Shown here: piece by piece, positions 40,691 to 48,492 of the stretch | How the letters are laid out: each line of letters opens with the position of its first letter | Position numbering within the stretch: the first letter of the stretch is position 1 | Assembly (NCBI RefSeq): GCF_024508315.1 | Contig: NZ_CP101987.1 | Location: forward strand, 372,001-436,000 | Source: Cellulomonas xiejunii | Lineage (GTDB): Bacteria; Actinomycetota; Actinomycetes; Actinomycetales; Cellulomonadaceae | Direction: 5' to 3' | DNA length: 64,000 bases | Made by a program: the position numbers and the translations under genes | The notes under the pieces: model-generated | What the model saw: the letters and a program-made list of their open reading frames with translations, nothing else | The model's database searches: none | What the model was told of the DNA's origin: nothing

Positions 40691-43600
40691 GTGAGCAGTC
40701 GCACGGTGCCGACCAGGCCCGACGCGCCGGCGGGCAACGTCGGTGCCCGCCGTCGCGGTGCGCCTGCGGGCACCGTGGTCGCGGGGCCCTGGGCCGACAC
40801 GGTCGCCAAGGTCGCCGCCCGGGTCGTGCAGGCGTTCACCGCCTGGCAGGTCGTGGCCCTGCTCCTCCTGCCGTTCGCGCCCGGCGTGGTGCGCACGGTC
40901 GGGGACGTGCTGTCCGTGCTCAACCTGCCTTCCCACCCCGGTTTCTTCTCGCTGGTGCTGCTCGCGACGATCGCGTCGGGCCTCGTGCGGCACCAGCGGG
41001 TGGCGCTGTGGTTCCTCGTGCTCGTGTGGCAGGCGCCCGTGGCCGTCGTGGGAGTGGTGACGGCGCTCGCCTGGGTGGTCGACCCCGCGGGGCGCGCCGA
41101 CCTCGGGGTGACGGCGGGCGACGTCGTCGCGTGGGCGGTGGCGCTGGTCGCCGTCCCCGTCCTCGTCAGCGCACGGGCCGCGTTCCCGGCGCGGGTGCGG
41201 CCGGGCGCCTGGTGGCGGTCCCTCCTGGTCGTCGCGGGGTTCCTCGCCGCCGGCGCGCTGCTGTCGTTCGTGCTGCTGCGGCTGGTCGGTCGCGGGCTGC
41301 CGCCGGTGGGGGACCAGCTGCGCTGGGCGCTCGCGCAGGCGTTCGGCGCGTACGGCTCGGTGCTGAACCCCGGCACGGTGGGGCGCGTGCCCGCATGGGT
41401 CGGCGTCGTCGGCGGGTTCGTCGCCGCGGTCGGCCTGGTGCTGGCGCTCGCGCTGTTCGGGCGCTCGCGGCAGCCGGTGGGGACCGACGCCGCCGACGAC
41501 CGGCTGCAGGTCCGGCGGCTGCTGCTGGAGCACCCGTCCGACGACTCCCTGGGGTACTTCGCGACCCGGGACGACCGGTCGACCATCTTCTCGGCCGACC
41601 GGCGGGCCGCCGTGTCGTTCCGCGTCGTGTCGAGCGTCTGCCTCGCCGCCGGGGACCCGCTCGGCGACCCCGACGCGTGGCCGGACGCCGTCGCCCGGTG
41701 GCTGGCGACGGCGCGCCGCTACGGCTGGGTGCCCGCCGTGACGTCGACGACCGAGGTCGGTGCGCGGGTCTACCGGGCGGTCGGGCTGCACCCGATCGTG
41801 ATGGGCGACGAGGCCGTGATCGTCACCCGCTCGTTCGACCTGATGCGGCCCGCCATGCGCGGCGTGCGCCGTGCGGTCGAGCGGGGGCGTCACGCCGGGT
41901 ACGAGGTCCGGGTCCGGCGGCAGGCGGAGGTGCCGCCCGACGAGCTGGCGGCGGTCGTCGCGGAGGCGGACCGCTGGCGGCGCGGCGAGGAGCGCGGGTA
42001 CTCGATGGCGCTCGACCGGTTCGGCTCACCGGTGGACCCCCGCGAGGTCGTCGTCACCGCGCACGACGCGGACGGCCGGCTGCGCGGGGTGCTGTCCTTC
42101 GTCCCGTGGGGGCGCCGCGGCCTGTCGCTGGACGTCATGCGGCGCTCGCCTGACGCGGTCACGGGCGTCACCGAGCTCATGGTCAGCGGGCTGGTCGACG
42201 CGTCGCGGGACATCGGGGTCGATCGGATCTCCATGAACTTCGCGATGTTCCGCGAGACGTTCCAGCTCGGCGAGCGCGTCGGTGCCACCCCGGTGCAGCG
42301 CCTCAACCGGCGCGTGCTGCTGCTCGCGTCGCGCTTCTGGCAGCTCGAGCAGCTGTACCGCTCCAACGAGAAGTACCTGCCGGAGTGGCAGCCGCGGGTG
42401 CTCTGCTACGAGAGCGCGGGGCACCTCACGCGCGTGGTGCTCGCGCTCGGGCAGGCGGAGGGCTTCGTGCCCCCGCTGCGTCGGCTCAGCGGTGCCGAGC
42501 GCGAGCCGGTGCACCAGGCCGACGACCCCGCGTTCGTCGCCGCCGCCGTCGCGCAGGAGCAGGAGCTGCTCGCGGTCAAGGTCGCCCCGCGCCGGTTGAC
42601 CCAGCAGCAGCGCGTCCGCCATGCCAAGCTCGACGTCCTGCGCGCGGCAGGGATGGACCCGTACCCCGTCGCGGTGCCGCGCACGCACACGGTCGGCGCG
42701 GCACGCGGCGTCCCGCTCGACGGTCCCGAGGTGTCGGTCGTCGGACGCGTCGTGCGGCTGCGCGACCTCGGCGGGGTCGTGTTCGCGGTGCTCCGGGAGG
42801 GGACCGACGAGGTGCAGGCCCTGCTCACGGCGTCCGACACGGCCGGGCTCGACCTGTGGCGCCGCACGGTCGACCTGGGGGACCACGTCGGCGTGACCGG
42901 CCACCTCACGCGCAGCCGCAGCGGTGAGCTCAGCGTCGCCGTGTCCTCGTGGCGCATGGCGGCCAAGGCGCTCACGCCGCCGCCGGACAAGCGGCGCGGC
43001 CTGGCCGACGCGGAGGCCCGCGTGCGGCTGCGGCACATGGACCTCGCGCTGCACGACGCCGCGGCGGCCGCGTTACGCGCCCGGTCGACCGCGGTGTGGT
43101 CGATCCGCAGCTCGCTGGTCGCCCGCGGCTTCCTCGAGGTCGAGACGCCGATCCTGCAGCGCGTCCACGGCGGCGCCAACGCGCGTCCGTTCACCACCCA
43201 CATCAACGCGTACGACCTGGACCTGTACCTGCGGATCGCGCCCGAGCTGTTCCTCAAGCGCCTCATGGTCGGTGGCGTGGGCAAGGTCTTCGAGCTCGGC
43301 CGCAACTTCCGCAACGAGGGCGTCGACGCGACGCACAACCCCGAGTTCACGTCGATGGAGGCGTACGAGGCGTACGGCGACTACACGACGATGCGCGAGC
43401 TCACGCGGGAGCTGATCGTCGCGGCGGCCGTCGCGGTGCACGGCGAGCCGGTGGCGCACCGGCCGGGCGGTGAGGTCGTGCGGCTCGACGGGCCGTGGCC
43501 CGTCGTCACCGTGCACGAGGCCGTGTCGCGGGCCGTCGGCCGGGAGGTCACCCCGGACCTGCCGCTGGGCGAGCTGCAGGCGCTGTGCGGGAGCCTCGGT

Positions 43601-44044
43601 GTGGCGTGGGAGCCGACGGAGGCGCACGGCGCGCTGGTGTCCGAGCTGTACGACCGGCTCGTCGAGGGGCAGACCGTCGCGCCGACCTTCTACACCGACT
43701 TCCCCGTGGAGACCTCGCCGCTCACGCGCGCGCACCGCGCCGACCCGCGCCTCGCCGAGCGCTGGGACCTCGTGGCCTTCGGCGCCGAGCTCGGCACGGC
43801 GTACTCCGAGCTGGTCGACCCGGTCGAGCAGCGCCGGCGGCTCACCGAGCAGTCGGTCCTCGCCGCGGCCGGCGACCCCGAGGCCATGGAGGTCGACGAG
43901 GACTTCCTCGACGCGCTGGAGTTCGGCATGCCGCCCACGGGGGGAGTGGGCATCGGGGTCGACCGCGTCGTCATGACGCTCGTGGGCGGCACCATCCGGG
44001 ACACGCTCGCGTTCCCGTTCCTGCGGCCGCAGGGGCGCGCGTGA
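40691..44044 (+). CDS. lysX: Bifunctional lysylphosphatidylglycerol synthetase/lysine--tRNA ligase
   Basis: Protein of 1117 residues, the length of actinobacterial LysX. In order: short tail; six to seven membrane helices (about 35-265); cytosolic DUF2156/FPG-synthase domain (DDRLQVRRLLLEHPSDDSLGYFATRDDRSTIF to about 610) that moves lysine from Lys-tRNA to phosphatidylglycerol; OB-fold anticodon domain (about 680-770); class II synthetase core with motif 2 FELGRNFRNEGVDATHNPEFTSMEAYEAY and motif 3 GVGIGVDRVVM. It makes its own Lys-tRNA and decorates the membrane with positive lipid, giving resistance to cationic peptides. GTG at 40691 with GGAGC upstream. A membrane transporter gene overlaps its stop. 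Confidence 0.96.
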   Translation: MSSRTVPTRPDAPAGNVGARRRGAPAGTVVAGPWADTVAKVAARVVQAFTAWQVVALLLLPFAPGVVRTVGDVLSVLNLPSHPGFFSLVLLATIASGLVRHQRVALWFLVLVWQAPVAVVGVVTALAWVVDPAGRADLGVTAGDVVAWAVALVAVPVLVSARAAFPARVRPGAWWRSLLVVAGFLAAGALLSFVLLRLVGRGLPPVGDQLRWALAQAFGAYGSVLNPGTVGRVPAWVGVVGGFVAAVGLVLALALFGRSRQPVGTDAADDRLQVRRLLLEHPSDDSLGYFATRDDRSTIFSADRRAAVSFRVVSSVCLAAGDPLGDPDAWPDAVARWLATARRYGWVPAVTSTTEVGARVYRAVGLHPIVMGDEAVIVTRSFDLMRPAMRGVRRAVERGRHAGYEVRVRRQAEVPPDELAAVVAEADRWRRGEERGYSMALDRFGSPVDPREVVVTAHDADGRLRGVLSFVPWGRRGLSLDVMRRSPDAVTGVTELMVSGLVDASRDIGVDRISMNFAMFRETFQLGERVGATPVQRLNRRVLLLASRFWQLEQLYRSNEKYLPEWQPRVLCYESAGHLTRVVLALGQAEGFVPPLRRLSGAEREPVHQADDPAFVAAAVAQEQELLAVKVAPRRLTQQQRVRHAKLDVLRAAGMDPYPVAVPRTHTVGAARGVPLDGPEVSVVGRVVRLRDLGGVVFAVLREGTDEVQALLTASDTAGLDLWRRTVDLGDHVGVTGHLTRSRSGELSVAVSSWRMAAKALTPPPDKRRGLADAEARVRLRHMDLALHDAAAAALRARSTAVWSIRSSLVARGFLEVETPILQRVHGGANARPFTTHINAYDLDLYLRIAPELFLKRLMVGGVGKVFELGRNFRNEGVDATHNPEFTSMEAYEAYGDYTTMRELTRELIVAAAVAVHGEPVAHRPGGEVVRLDGPWPVVTVHEAVSRAVGREVTPDLPLGELQALCGSLGVAWEPTEAHGALVSELYDRLVEGQTVAPTFYTDFPVETSPLTRAHRADPRLAERWDLVAFGAELGTAYSELVDPVEQRRRLTEQSVLAAAGDPEAMEVDEDFLDALEFGMPPTGGVGIGVDRVVMTLVGGTIRDTLAFPFLRPQGRA

Positions 44045-44853
44045 CGCTCGCGCTGGTCGCGGCCGTCGCTGCGGCCGTCGGGTACGGCGTGAGCACCGTG
44101 CTGGAGGCGGTCGGTGCGCGGCGGTCCCCGGGGGCGGGGGCGCTGCGGCAGCCGCTGGTGCTCGGCGCGCTGGTCCTGGACGGCGTCGCGTGGCTGGCGT
44201 CCCTGGTCGCGCTCGACCGGTTGCCGCTGTTCGCGGTGCAGGCGATCCAGGCGTCGTCGGTGGTCGTGGTGGTGGTCCTCGCGCGGTTCGTCCTCGGTGC
44301 GTCGACGCGGCGGCGGGACGTCGTGGCCGTCGCCGTGGTGGTCGCCGCGCTCGTCGTCGTCGCGCTGGGGTCCGGGGAGCAGCCGGCCGTGACGCCGCCG
44401 CCCGGGTTCACCGCGGGGATGCTCGTCGCCTCGGGGGTGCTGGTCGCTGCGCTCGTGGTCGTGTACGCGCGGGGCGGCGCGCTGCTGCTCGCGCTGCTGG
44501 CCGGGCTCGGCTACTCCGGGGCGGCGGTCGCGGCCCGCGGCGCGCACGCCTCCGGCGACCTGCTCGCCACCGTGGCGCAGCCGCTGACGGTCGTGATCGT
44601 GGTGGGCGGGGGCGTGGGCGTGCTGGCGTACCTGCGAGCACTCGAGCGGGGGTCGGCGGGCGGCGTGGCCGCCCTGTCGTCGGTCGTGGAGGTGCTGGTG
44701 CCCGGCGTGGTGGGCGTCGCCGTCCTCGGTGACACCGTCCGTGCGGGGTGGGCCGTCCCGGTCGCGCTCGCGGTCGTCGCGGCGGTGGCCGGGTGCGTGG
44801 TGCTCGCCCGGAGCCCTGCCGGCGTCGCGGCGGAGGCCGCGGCAGGTCCATGA
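44041..44853 (+). CDS. EamA/DMT-type membrane transporter
   Basis: A membrane protein of 270 residues with nine or ten hydrophobic segments and almost no large soluble loop, as in the drug/metabolite transporter superfamily. The N-terminus (LALVAAVAAAVGYGVSTVLEAVGARR) and the repeat of a similar half (LLLALLAGLGYSGAAVAARG) show the internal duplication. Its GTG overlaps the LysX stop (GTGA), so the two are coupled; in other actinobacteria small transporters or flippases also sit next to LysX. A role in moving lysyl-lipid or a related metabolite is only a guess. Confidence 0.87.
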   Translation: MTLALVAAVAAAVGYGVSTVLEAVGARRSPGAGALRQPLVLGALVLDGVAWLASLVALDRLPLFAVQAIQASSVVVVVVLARFVLGASTRRRDVVAVAVVVAALVVVALGSGEQPAVTPPPGFTAGMLVASGVLVAALVVVYARGGALLLALLAGLGYSGAAVAARGAHASGDLLATVAQPLTVVIVVGGGVGVLAYLRALERGSAGGVAALSSVVEVLVPGVVGVAVLGDTVRAGWAVPVALAVVAAVAGCVVLARSPAGVAAEAAAGP

Positions 44854-44957
44854 CGCTGGCCTGTCACGGATGTCAGGCAGTCCCCCGTCCACAGCCGTCT
44901 CGGGGGTCGGACGCGGGACTCCGGCCCGGGGACCTGGTGGTCGCGCCGGGAGGCGCG

Positions 44958-45314
44958 CTACGACTCCTGCGCGTAGTGCGCGATCTTGCCGTCGAGCACG
45001 GCAACGGCGGCGAGGATCCGCTGCGCCTGCTCCTGGAGCTCCGCGCGGCGCGCCCGCAGGAACGCGACGCGGTCCGCCGCGCCGGCCTCGGTGCGCAGCA
45101 GCTCGGTGAACCGGCGCAGCTCCGCGATCCCCAGCCCCGCGTCGCGCAGGCAGGTGACGAGGCCGATCCACGCGACGTCGTCGTCGTCGTACCGGCGCTG
45201 CCCGCCGGCCGACCGGGCGATCGGGCCGACCAGGCCCTCGCGCTCGTAGTACCGCAGCGTGTCGACGGACAGGCCCGTGCGCTGCGCGACCTCACCCGGT
45301 GCGTACCCCGTCAT
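44958..45314 (-). CDS. MerR family transcriptional regulator (short form)
   Basis: Regulator of 118 residues: MerR HTH MTGYAPGEVAQRTGLSVDTLRYYEREGLVGP with QRRYDDDDVAWI (1-55), then a coiled coil (RFTELLRTEAGAADRVAFLRARRAELQEQAQRILAAVAVL). There is no separate ligand domain, and the Cys ligands of metal sensors are absent, so it resembles the AdhR/NmlR-like aldehyde-responsive group. It lies 23 bp downstream of the aldo/keto reductase gene, whose promoter (site D) has a 19-bp spacer. ATG 45323 is an alternative start. Confidence 0.92.
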   Translation of the reverse strand: MTGYAPGEVAQRTGLSVDTLRYYEREGLVGPIARSAGGQRRYDDDDVAWIGLVTCLRDAGLGIAELRRFTELLRTEAGAADRVAFLRARRAELQEQAQRILAAVAVLDGKIAHYAQES

Positions 45315-45337
45315 GGGAGCCATCGTGGCAGCGCCCG

Positions 45338-46282
45338 TCAGACCGCGGCGTCCAGGCACGCCCGGACCTCGTCGGGCAGGGCGAGGTCGCGCGCCGCCAT
45401 GGCCTCGGTCAGCTGGTCGAGCGAGCTCACGCCCAGGATCGGGCTGATCCCCTGCGCCAGCAGCCAGGCGAGCACCACCTGGTTGCGCGTCGCGCCGAGC
45501 CCGTCGGCGACCTCGGCGAGGACCGCGAGCCGCCGGTGCGTCCCGGGGTGGTCGTAGCCCTCCGACAGCGGGCGGTCGTCGCGCACGTACGCCCCCGTGA
45601 GCAGCGGCGAGTAGGCCCACACGTCGAGCCCTTCCGTGCGTGCGTGGTCGAGCTGGTCGCGCTCGGCGTGCACGTGCCCGCCCTCCGGGAGGGTCACACC
45701 CGGCCGCGGCCGGACGTACGAGTAGCGCAGCTGCACCGCCGACCACGGCTCGGCGCCGCGCTCGCGGGCGATCGCACGGGCCTGCTCGACGCGCCACGCC
45801 GCGTGGTTCGACGCGCCCAGCCGGCCGACCTGCCCCGCGGTGACGAGCGCGCCGAACGCCTCGACCGTCTCGGCGAGAGGGACATCGCGGTCCTCCGCGT
45901 GCGCCCACAGCAGGTCCACCGCGTCCAGGCCCAGCCGGTCGAGGGACGCCGCGAACCCGCGGGCGATCGCGTCGGCGGACAGGCCCTCGGAGGACGAGGG
46001 CCACTCGTGCGGGACGAGCGGCTGGTGGCGGACCTTCGTCGCGAGCCGCACTCGCTCGCGGACTCCCGGGCGCGCCGCGAACCACCGGCCGAGCAGGCTC
46101 TCGCTCTGCCCGCCGACACCCGAGGGGTCCTCCCAGAACGAGTAGCAGTTGGCCGTGTCGATCCACCGGCCGCCGAGGTCGACGAACGCGTCGAGGAGGT
46201 CGGTCGAGAGCGCCTCGTCGGCGCGGGTGCCGAAGTACATGGTCCCGAGGACGGGCGAGGGCGCCCGCTGCGTGATGTCCAT
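45338..46282 (-). CDS. Aldo/keto reductase
   Basis: NADPH-dependent TIM-barrel reductase of 314 residues. Catalytic residues are in GGRWIDTANCYSFWE (Asp and Tyr, about 40-54), the Lys in RLATKVRHQP, and the His in DLLWAHAEDRD. The cofactor loop appears as a non-canonical ILGVSSLDQLTEAM near the C-terminus. It reduces aldehydes or ketones. The gene starts 7 bp after the -10 of a 19-bp-spacer promoter, and a MerR gene follows, so expression is probably induced by an electrophile. It diverges from a zinc alcohol dehydrogenase gene by 105 bp. Confidence 0.93.
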   Translation of the reverse strand: MDITQRAPSPVLGTMYFGTRADEALSTDLLDAFVDLGGRWIDTANCYSFWEDPSGVGGQSESLLGRWFAARPGVRERVRLATKVRHQPLVPHEWPSSSEGLSADAIARGFAASLDRLGLDAVDLLWAHAEDRDVPLAETVEAFGALVTAGQVGRLGASNHAAWRVEQARAIARERGAEPWSAVQLRYSYVRPRPGVTLPEGGHVHAERDQLDHARTEGLDVWAYSPLLTGAYVRDDRPLSEGYDHPGTHRRLAVLAEVADGLGATRNQVVLAWLLAQGISPILGVSSLDQLTEAMAARDLALPDEVRACLDAAV

Positions 46283-46289
46283 GACGACG

Positions 46290-46320
46290 AGCGTGCAACC
46301 TGGAGCGCGCTCGAGGTCAA
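46290..46320 (-). promoter_or_regulatory. MerR-type promoter with 19-bp spacer (site D)
   Basis: TTGACC (46320-46315), 19 bp, CACGCT (46295-46290), 7 bp before the ATG of the aldo/keto reductase. The dyad ACCTCGAG-CGCG-CTCCAGGT (7 of 8 pairs) fills the spacer and touches the -35, the classic MerR operator layout. The regulator is probably the downstream MerR. Confidence 0.75.
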
Positions 46321-46387
46321 GAGCGCCCGGCTTTCCGGGAAGCGGCGCCGGGCGCACAGTGGAGGTCCGTACCGAGAGGGAGAACCC

Positions 46388-47410
46388 ATGCGCGGCGTGA
46401 TCATGTACGGCCCCGGTGACGTCCGCGTCGAGGACCGCGAGGACCCCACGATCGTCGAGGCGACCGACGCCGTCATCCGGATCACCGCGACGTGCATCTG
46501 CGGGTCCGACCTGTGGCCGTACCGCGGGGCGGACCGGGTCGAGCGCGCGAAGATGGGGCACGAGTACGTCGGCGTCGTCGAGGAGGTCGGCTCCGCGGTC
46601 AGGACCGTGAAGCCCGGCGACTTCGTCGTCGGGTCGTTCGTCATCTCCGACGGCACGTGCGAGATCTGCCGCGCCGGTTTCCCGTCGAGCTGCGTGAACC
46701 GCGTCTTCGTCGACGGCGCCATCGGCACCCAGGCGCAGAGGGCGCGCATCCCGTTCGCGGACGGCACGCTCGTCGCGACACCGGGACAGCCCGACCCCGA
46801 CCTCGTGCCGCACCTGCTCGCGGCCTCCGACGTCCTGGGCACCGGCTGGTTCGCCGCCGTCGCCGCGCAGGCCGGCCCCGGCAGGACGGTCGCGGTCGTC
46901 GGTGACGGCGCGGTCGGGCTCATGGGCGTGCTCGCCGCCAAGCAGCTCGGCGCCGAGCGGGTCATCGCCATGTCACGGCATGCCGACCGCCAGGAGCTCG
47001 CCCGTCACTTCGGCGCCACCGACGTCGTCGAGGAGCGTGGTGACGCGGGCGTCGCGCGCATCAAGGAGATGACCAACGGGCTCGGCGCCCACTCGGTCAT
47101 CGAGGCCGTCGGCAGCCAGGAGTCGATGACGCAGGCCATCGGTGCGGCCCGGCCCGGCGGCAACGTCGGGTTCGTCGGCGTCAGCCACGACGTCCAGCTG
47201 CCCGGCCAGCTGCTGTTCTTCTCCCAGGTGCAGGTCCTCGGCGGCCCGGCGCCCGTGCGCCGCTTCCTGCCCGACCTCATCCAGCTCATCTGGGACCGCA
47301 AGATCGACCCGGGCCGGGTCTTCGACCTCACGCTGCCGCTCGAGCAGGCCGCCGAGGGGTACCGGGCCATGGACGAGCGGCGCGCCACCAAGGTGCTCCT
47401 GACCCCCTGA
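46388..47410 (+). CDS. Zinc-dependent alcohol dehydrogenase family protein
   Basis: Medium-chain dehydrogenase of 340 residues. Catalytic zinc ligands: Cys in TCICGSDLWPYRG (about residue 38), His-Glu in MGHEYVGVVEEVG (about 60). The structural zinc site is reduced: DGTCEICRAGFPSSC keeps three Cys. The NAD(P) motif is VAVVGDGAVGLMGVLAAKQLGAERV (about 165-190). It would interconvert alcohols and aldehydes. ATG 46388 is preceded by GAGGGAG. It is divergent from the aldo/keto reductase, so both may belong to an aldehyde-stress locus under the same MerR. Its last codons have a decayed copy at 31660. Confidence 0.93.
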   Translation: MRGVIMYGPGDVRVEDREDPTIVEATDAVIRITATCICGSDLWPYRGADRVERAKMGHEYVGVVEEVGSAVRTVKPGDFVVGSFVISDGTCEICRAGFPSSCVNRVFVDGAIGTQAQRARIPFADGTLVATPGQPDPDLVPHLLAASDVLGTGWFAAVAAQAGPGRTVAVVGDGAVGLMGVLAAKQLGAERVIAMSRHADRQELARHFGATDVVEERGDAGVARIKEMTNGLGAHSVIEAVGSQESMTQAIGAARPGGNVGFVGVSHDVQLPGQLLFFSQVQVLGGPAPVRRFLPDLIQLIWDRKIDPGRVFDLTLPLEQAAEGYRAMDERRATKVLLTP

Positions 47411-47536
47411 GGGCCGCTGCCGCGACGCCGCCGTGGCCGATATGCCCAAAACGCTGCGGTTCGCCCCGGCTCTCGGTTAGCGTTCCGCGTCGGCCGCCCA
47501 CCCGGGGTGCGCCACGTAGCCAGGGGGCACAACTCC

Positions 47537-48430
47537 ATGCGATCTTCCACGCGCGCCACGTCGCGGCGTCTGCCGTTCCTGCTCGCCGCCGTCCTCGTCG
47601 CCGGGGTCGCCGGCGCCGCCCCGGCCTCCGCCGCCCCGGCGGGCCCGGGCAGCACGATCACCTTCTCGGGGACCGGGAACGAGTACATCTCCCAGGACCG
47701 CGAGTGGTCCTACGACACGTCCGACGCCGTGATCACGGCCACGGTCTACGCCGAGGGCAACCGGGTGACCGTCGGGGTCTCCGGGGACACCTGGTGGGAC
47801 GTCGACTTCGCGGCGCCGACGGGTGAGGTCCTCACCGCCGGGGTCACCTACGACGGGGCGACCCGGTACCCGTTCAACGAGGCCGACGAGCCCGGCCTGA
47901 GCCTGTCCGGCGACGGCCGCGGCTGCAACCGTCTCAGCGGGTCGTTCACCGTGCTCGCCGCCGACTTCCGCGCGGACGGCTCGGTCGAGCGGTTCGAGGC
48001 GACGTTCGAGCAGACGTGCGAGCCGAGCAACGGCTCCCTCGTCACCGGCCGCGTGCTCATCGGCGACGGGCCGGCGGTGGAGGACCTGACGGTGGACGCC
48101 GAGGTCACCTCGGGCACGTTCTCGGCCGTGTCCGGCCGCGCCCGTCTGACCGGGACCGTCACGTGCAACCGCGAGACCGTGGTCGACCTCACGGGCACGG
48201 TCGCGCAGCGCATCTCGCGCAGCAAGCTGGCCACCGGCTCGTGGTCGCTCGAGGACGTCGCGTGCGGGCCGACCGCCACGACCTGGACGGCGACCGTCGT
48301 CCCGGCCGGGCAGGTCCCGTTCGGCCGCGGTCTGGCGCAGGTCGACGCGACGGCGCAGGCGGTCGACGACGTCACGGGCGCCGTCGTGTCGGACGTCGTG
48401 GACGCCGAGGTGCGGCTGCTGCGGCGCTGA
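47537..48430 (+). CDS. Secreted protein of unknown function
   Basis: An exported protein of 297 residues. A signal peptide of about 32 residues (MRSSTRATSRRLPFLLAAVL...APASA) precedes a beta-rich mature part with four Cys (GDGRGCNRLSG, EQTCEPSNG, GTVTCNRETV, LEDVACGP), probably two disulfides. I recognise no domain. The TAGCGT at 47478-47483 is a plausible -10. The gene is monocistronic and ends at a strong hairpin. The partial sequence AAAACGCT upstream only weakly recalls the cellulolytic-gene operator. Confidence 0.82.
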   Translation: MRSSTRATSRRLPFLLAAVLVAGVAGAAPASAAPAGPGSTITFSGTGNEYISQDREWSYDTSDAVITATVYAEGNRVTVGVSGDTWWDVDFAAPTGEVLTAGVTYDGATRYPFNEADEPGLSLSGDGRGCNRLSGSFTVLAADFRADGSVERFEATFEQTCEPSNGSLVTGRVLIGDGPAVEDLTVDAEVTSGTFSAVSGRARLTGTVTCNRETVVDLTGTVAQRISRSKLATGSWSLEDVACGPTATTWTATVVPAGQVPFGRGLAQVDATAQAVDDVTGAVVSDVVDAEVRLLRR

Positions 48431-48438
48431 CGCCCACC

Positions 48439-48472
48439 GCAGGCGCGCCCGCCGCACGGCGGGCGCGCCTGC
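48439..48472. terminator. Bidirectional terminator
   Basis: Perfect 15-bp stem GCAGGCGCGCCCGCC / GGCGGGCGCGCCTGC with a GCAC loop, between the convergent secreted-protein and GH5 genes. Confidence 0.82.
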
Positions 48473-48492
48473 GTGCGTGTGCGATGTCGCGG

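Noticed and set aside
40658-41893. Long minus-strand frame opposite the 5' part of lysX
   Set aside because: Low-complexity His/Arg/Gly product and complete overlap with a well-defined gene.
47447-47475. AAAACGCTGCGGTTC upstream of the secreted protein at 47537, possible fourth cellulolytic operator
   Set aside because: The core is broken (AAACGCTGCGGTTC instead of GAAACGSTTC), so similarity is too weak to include.
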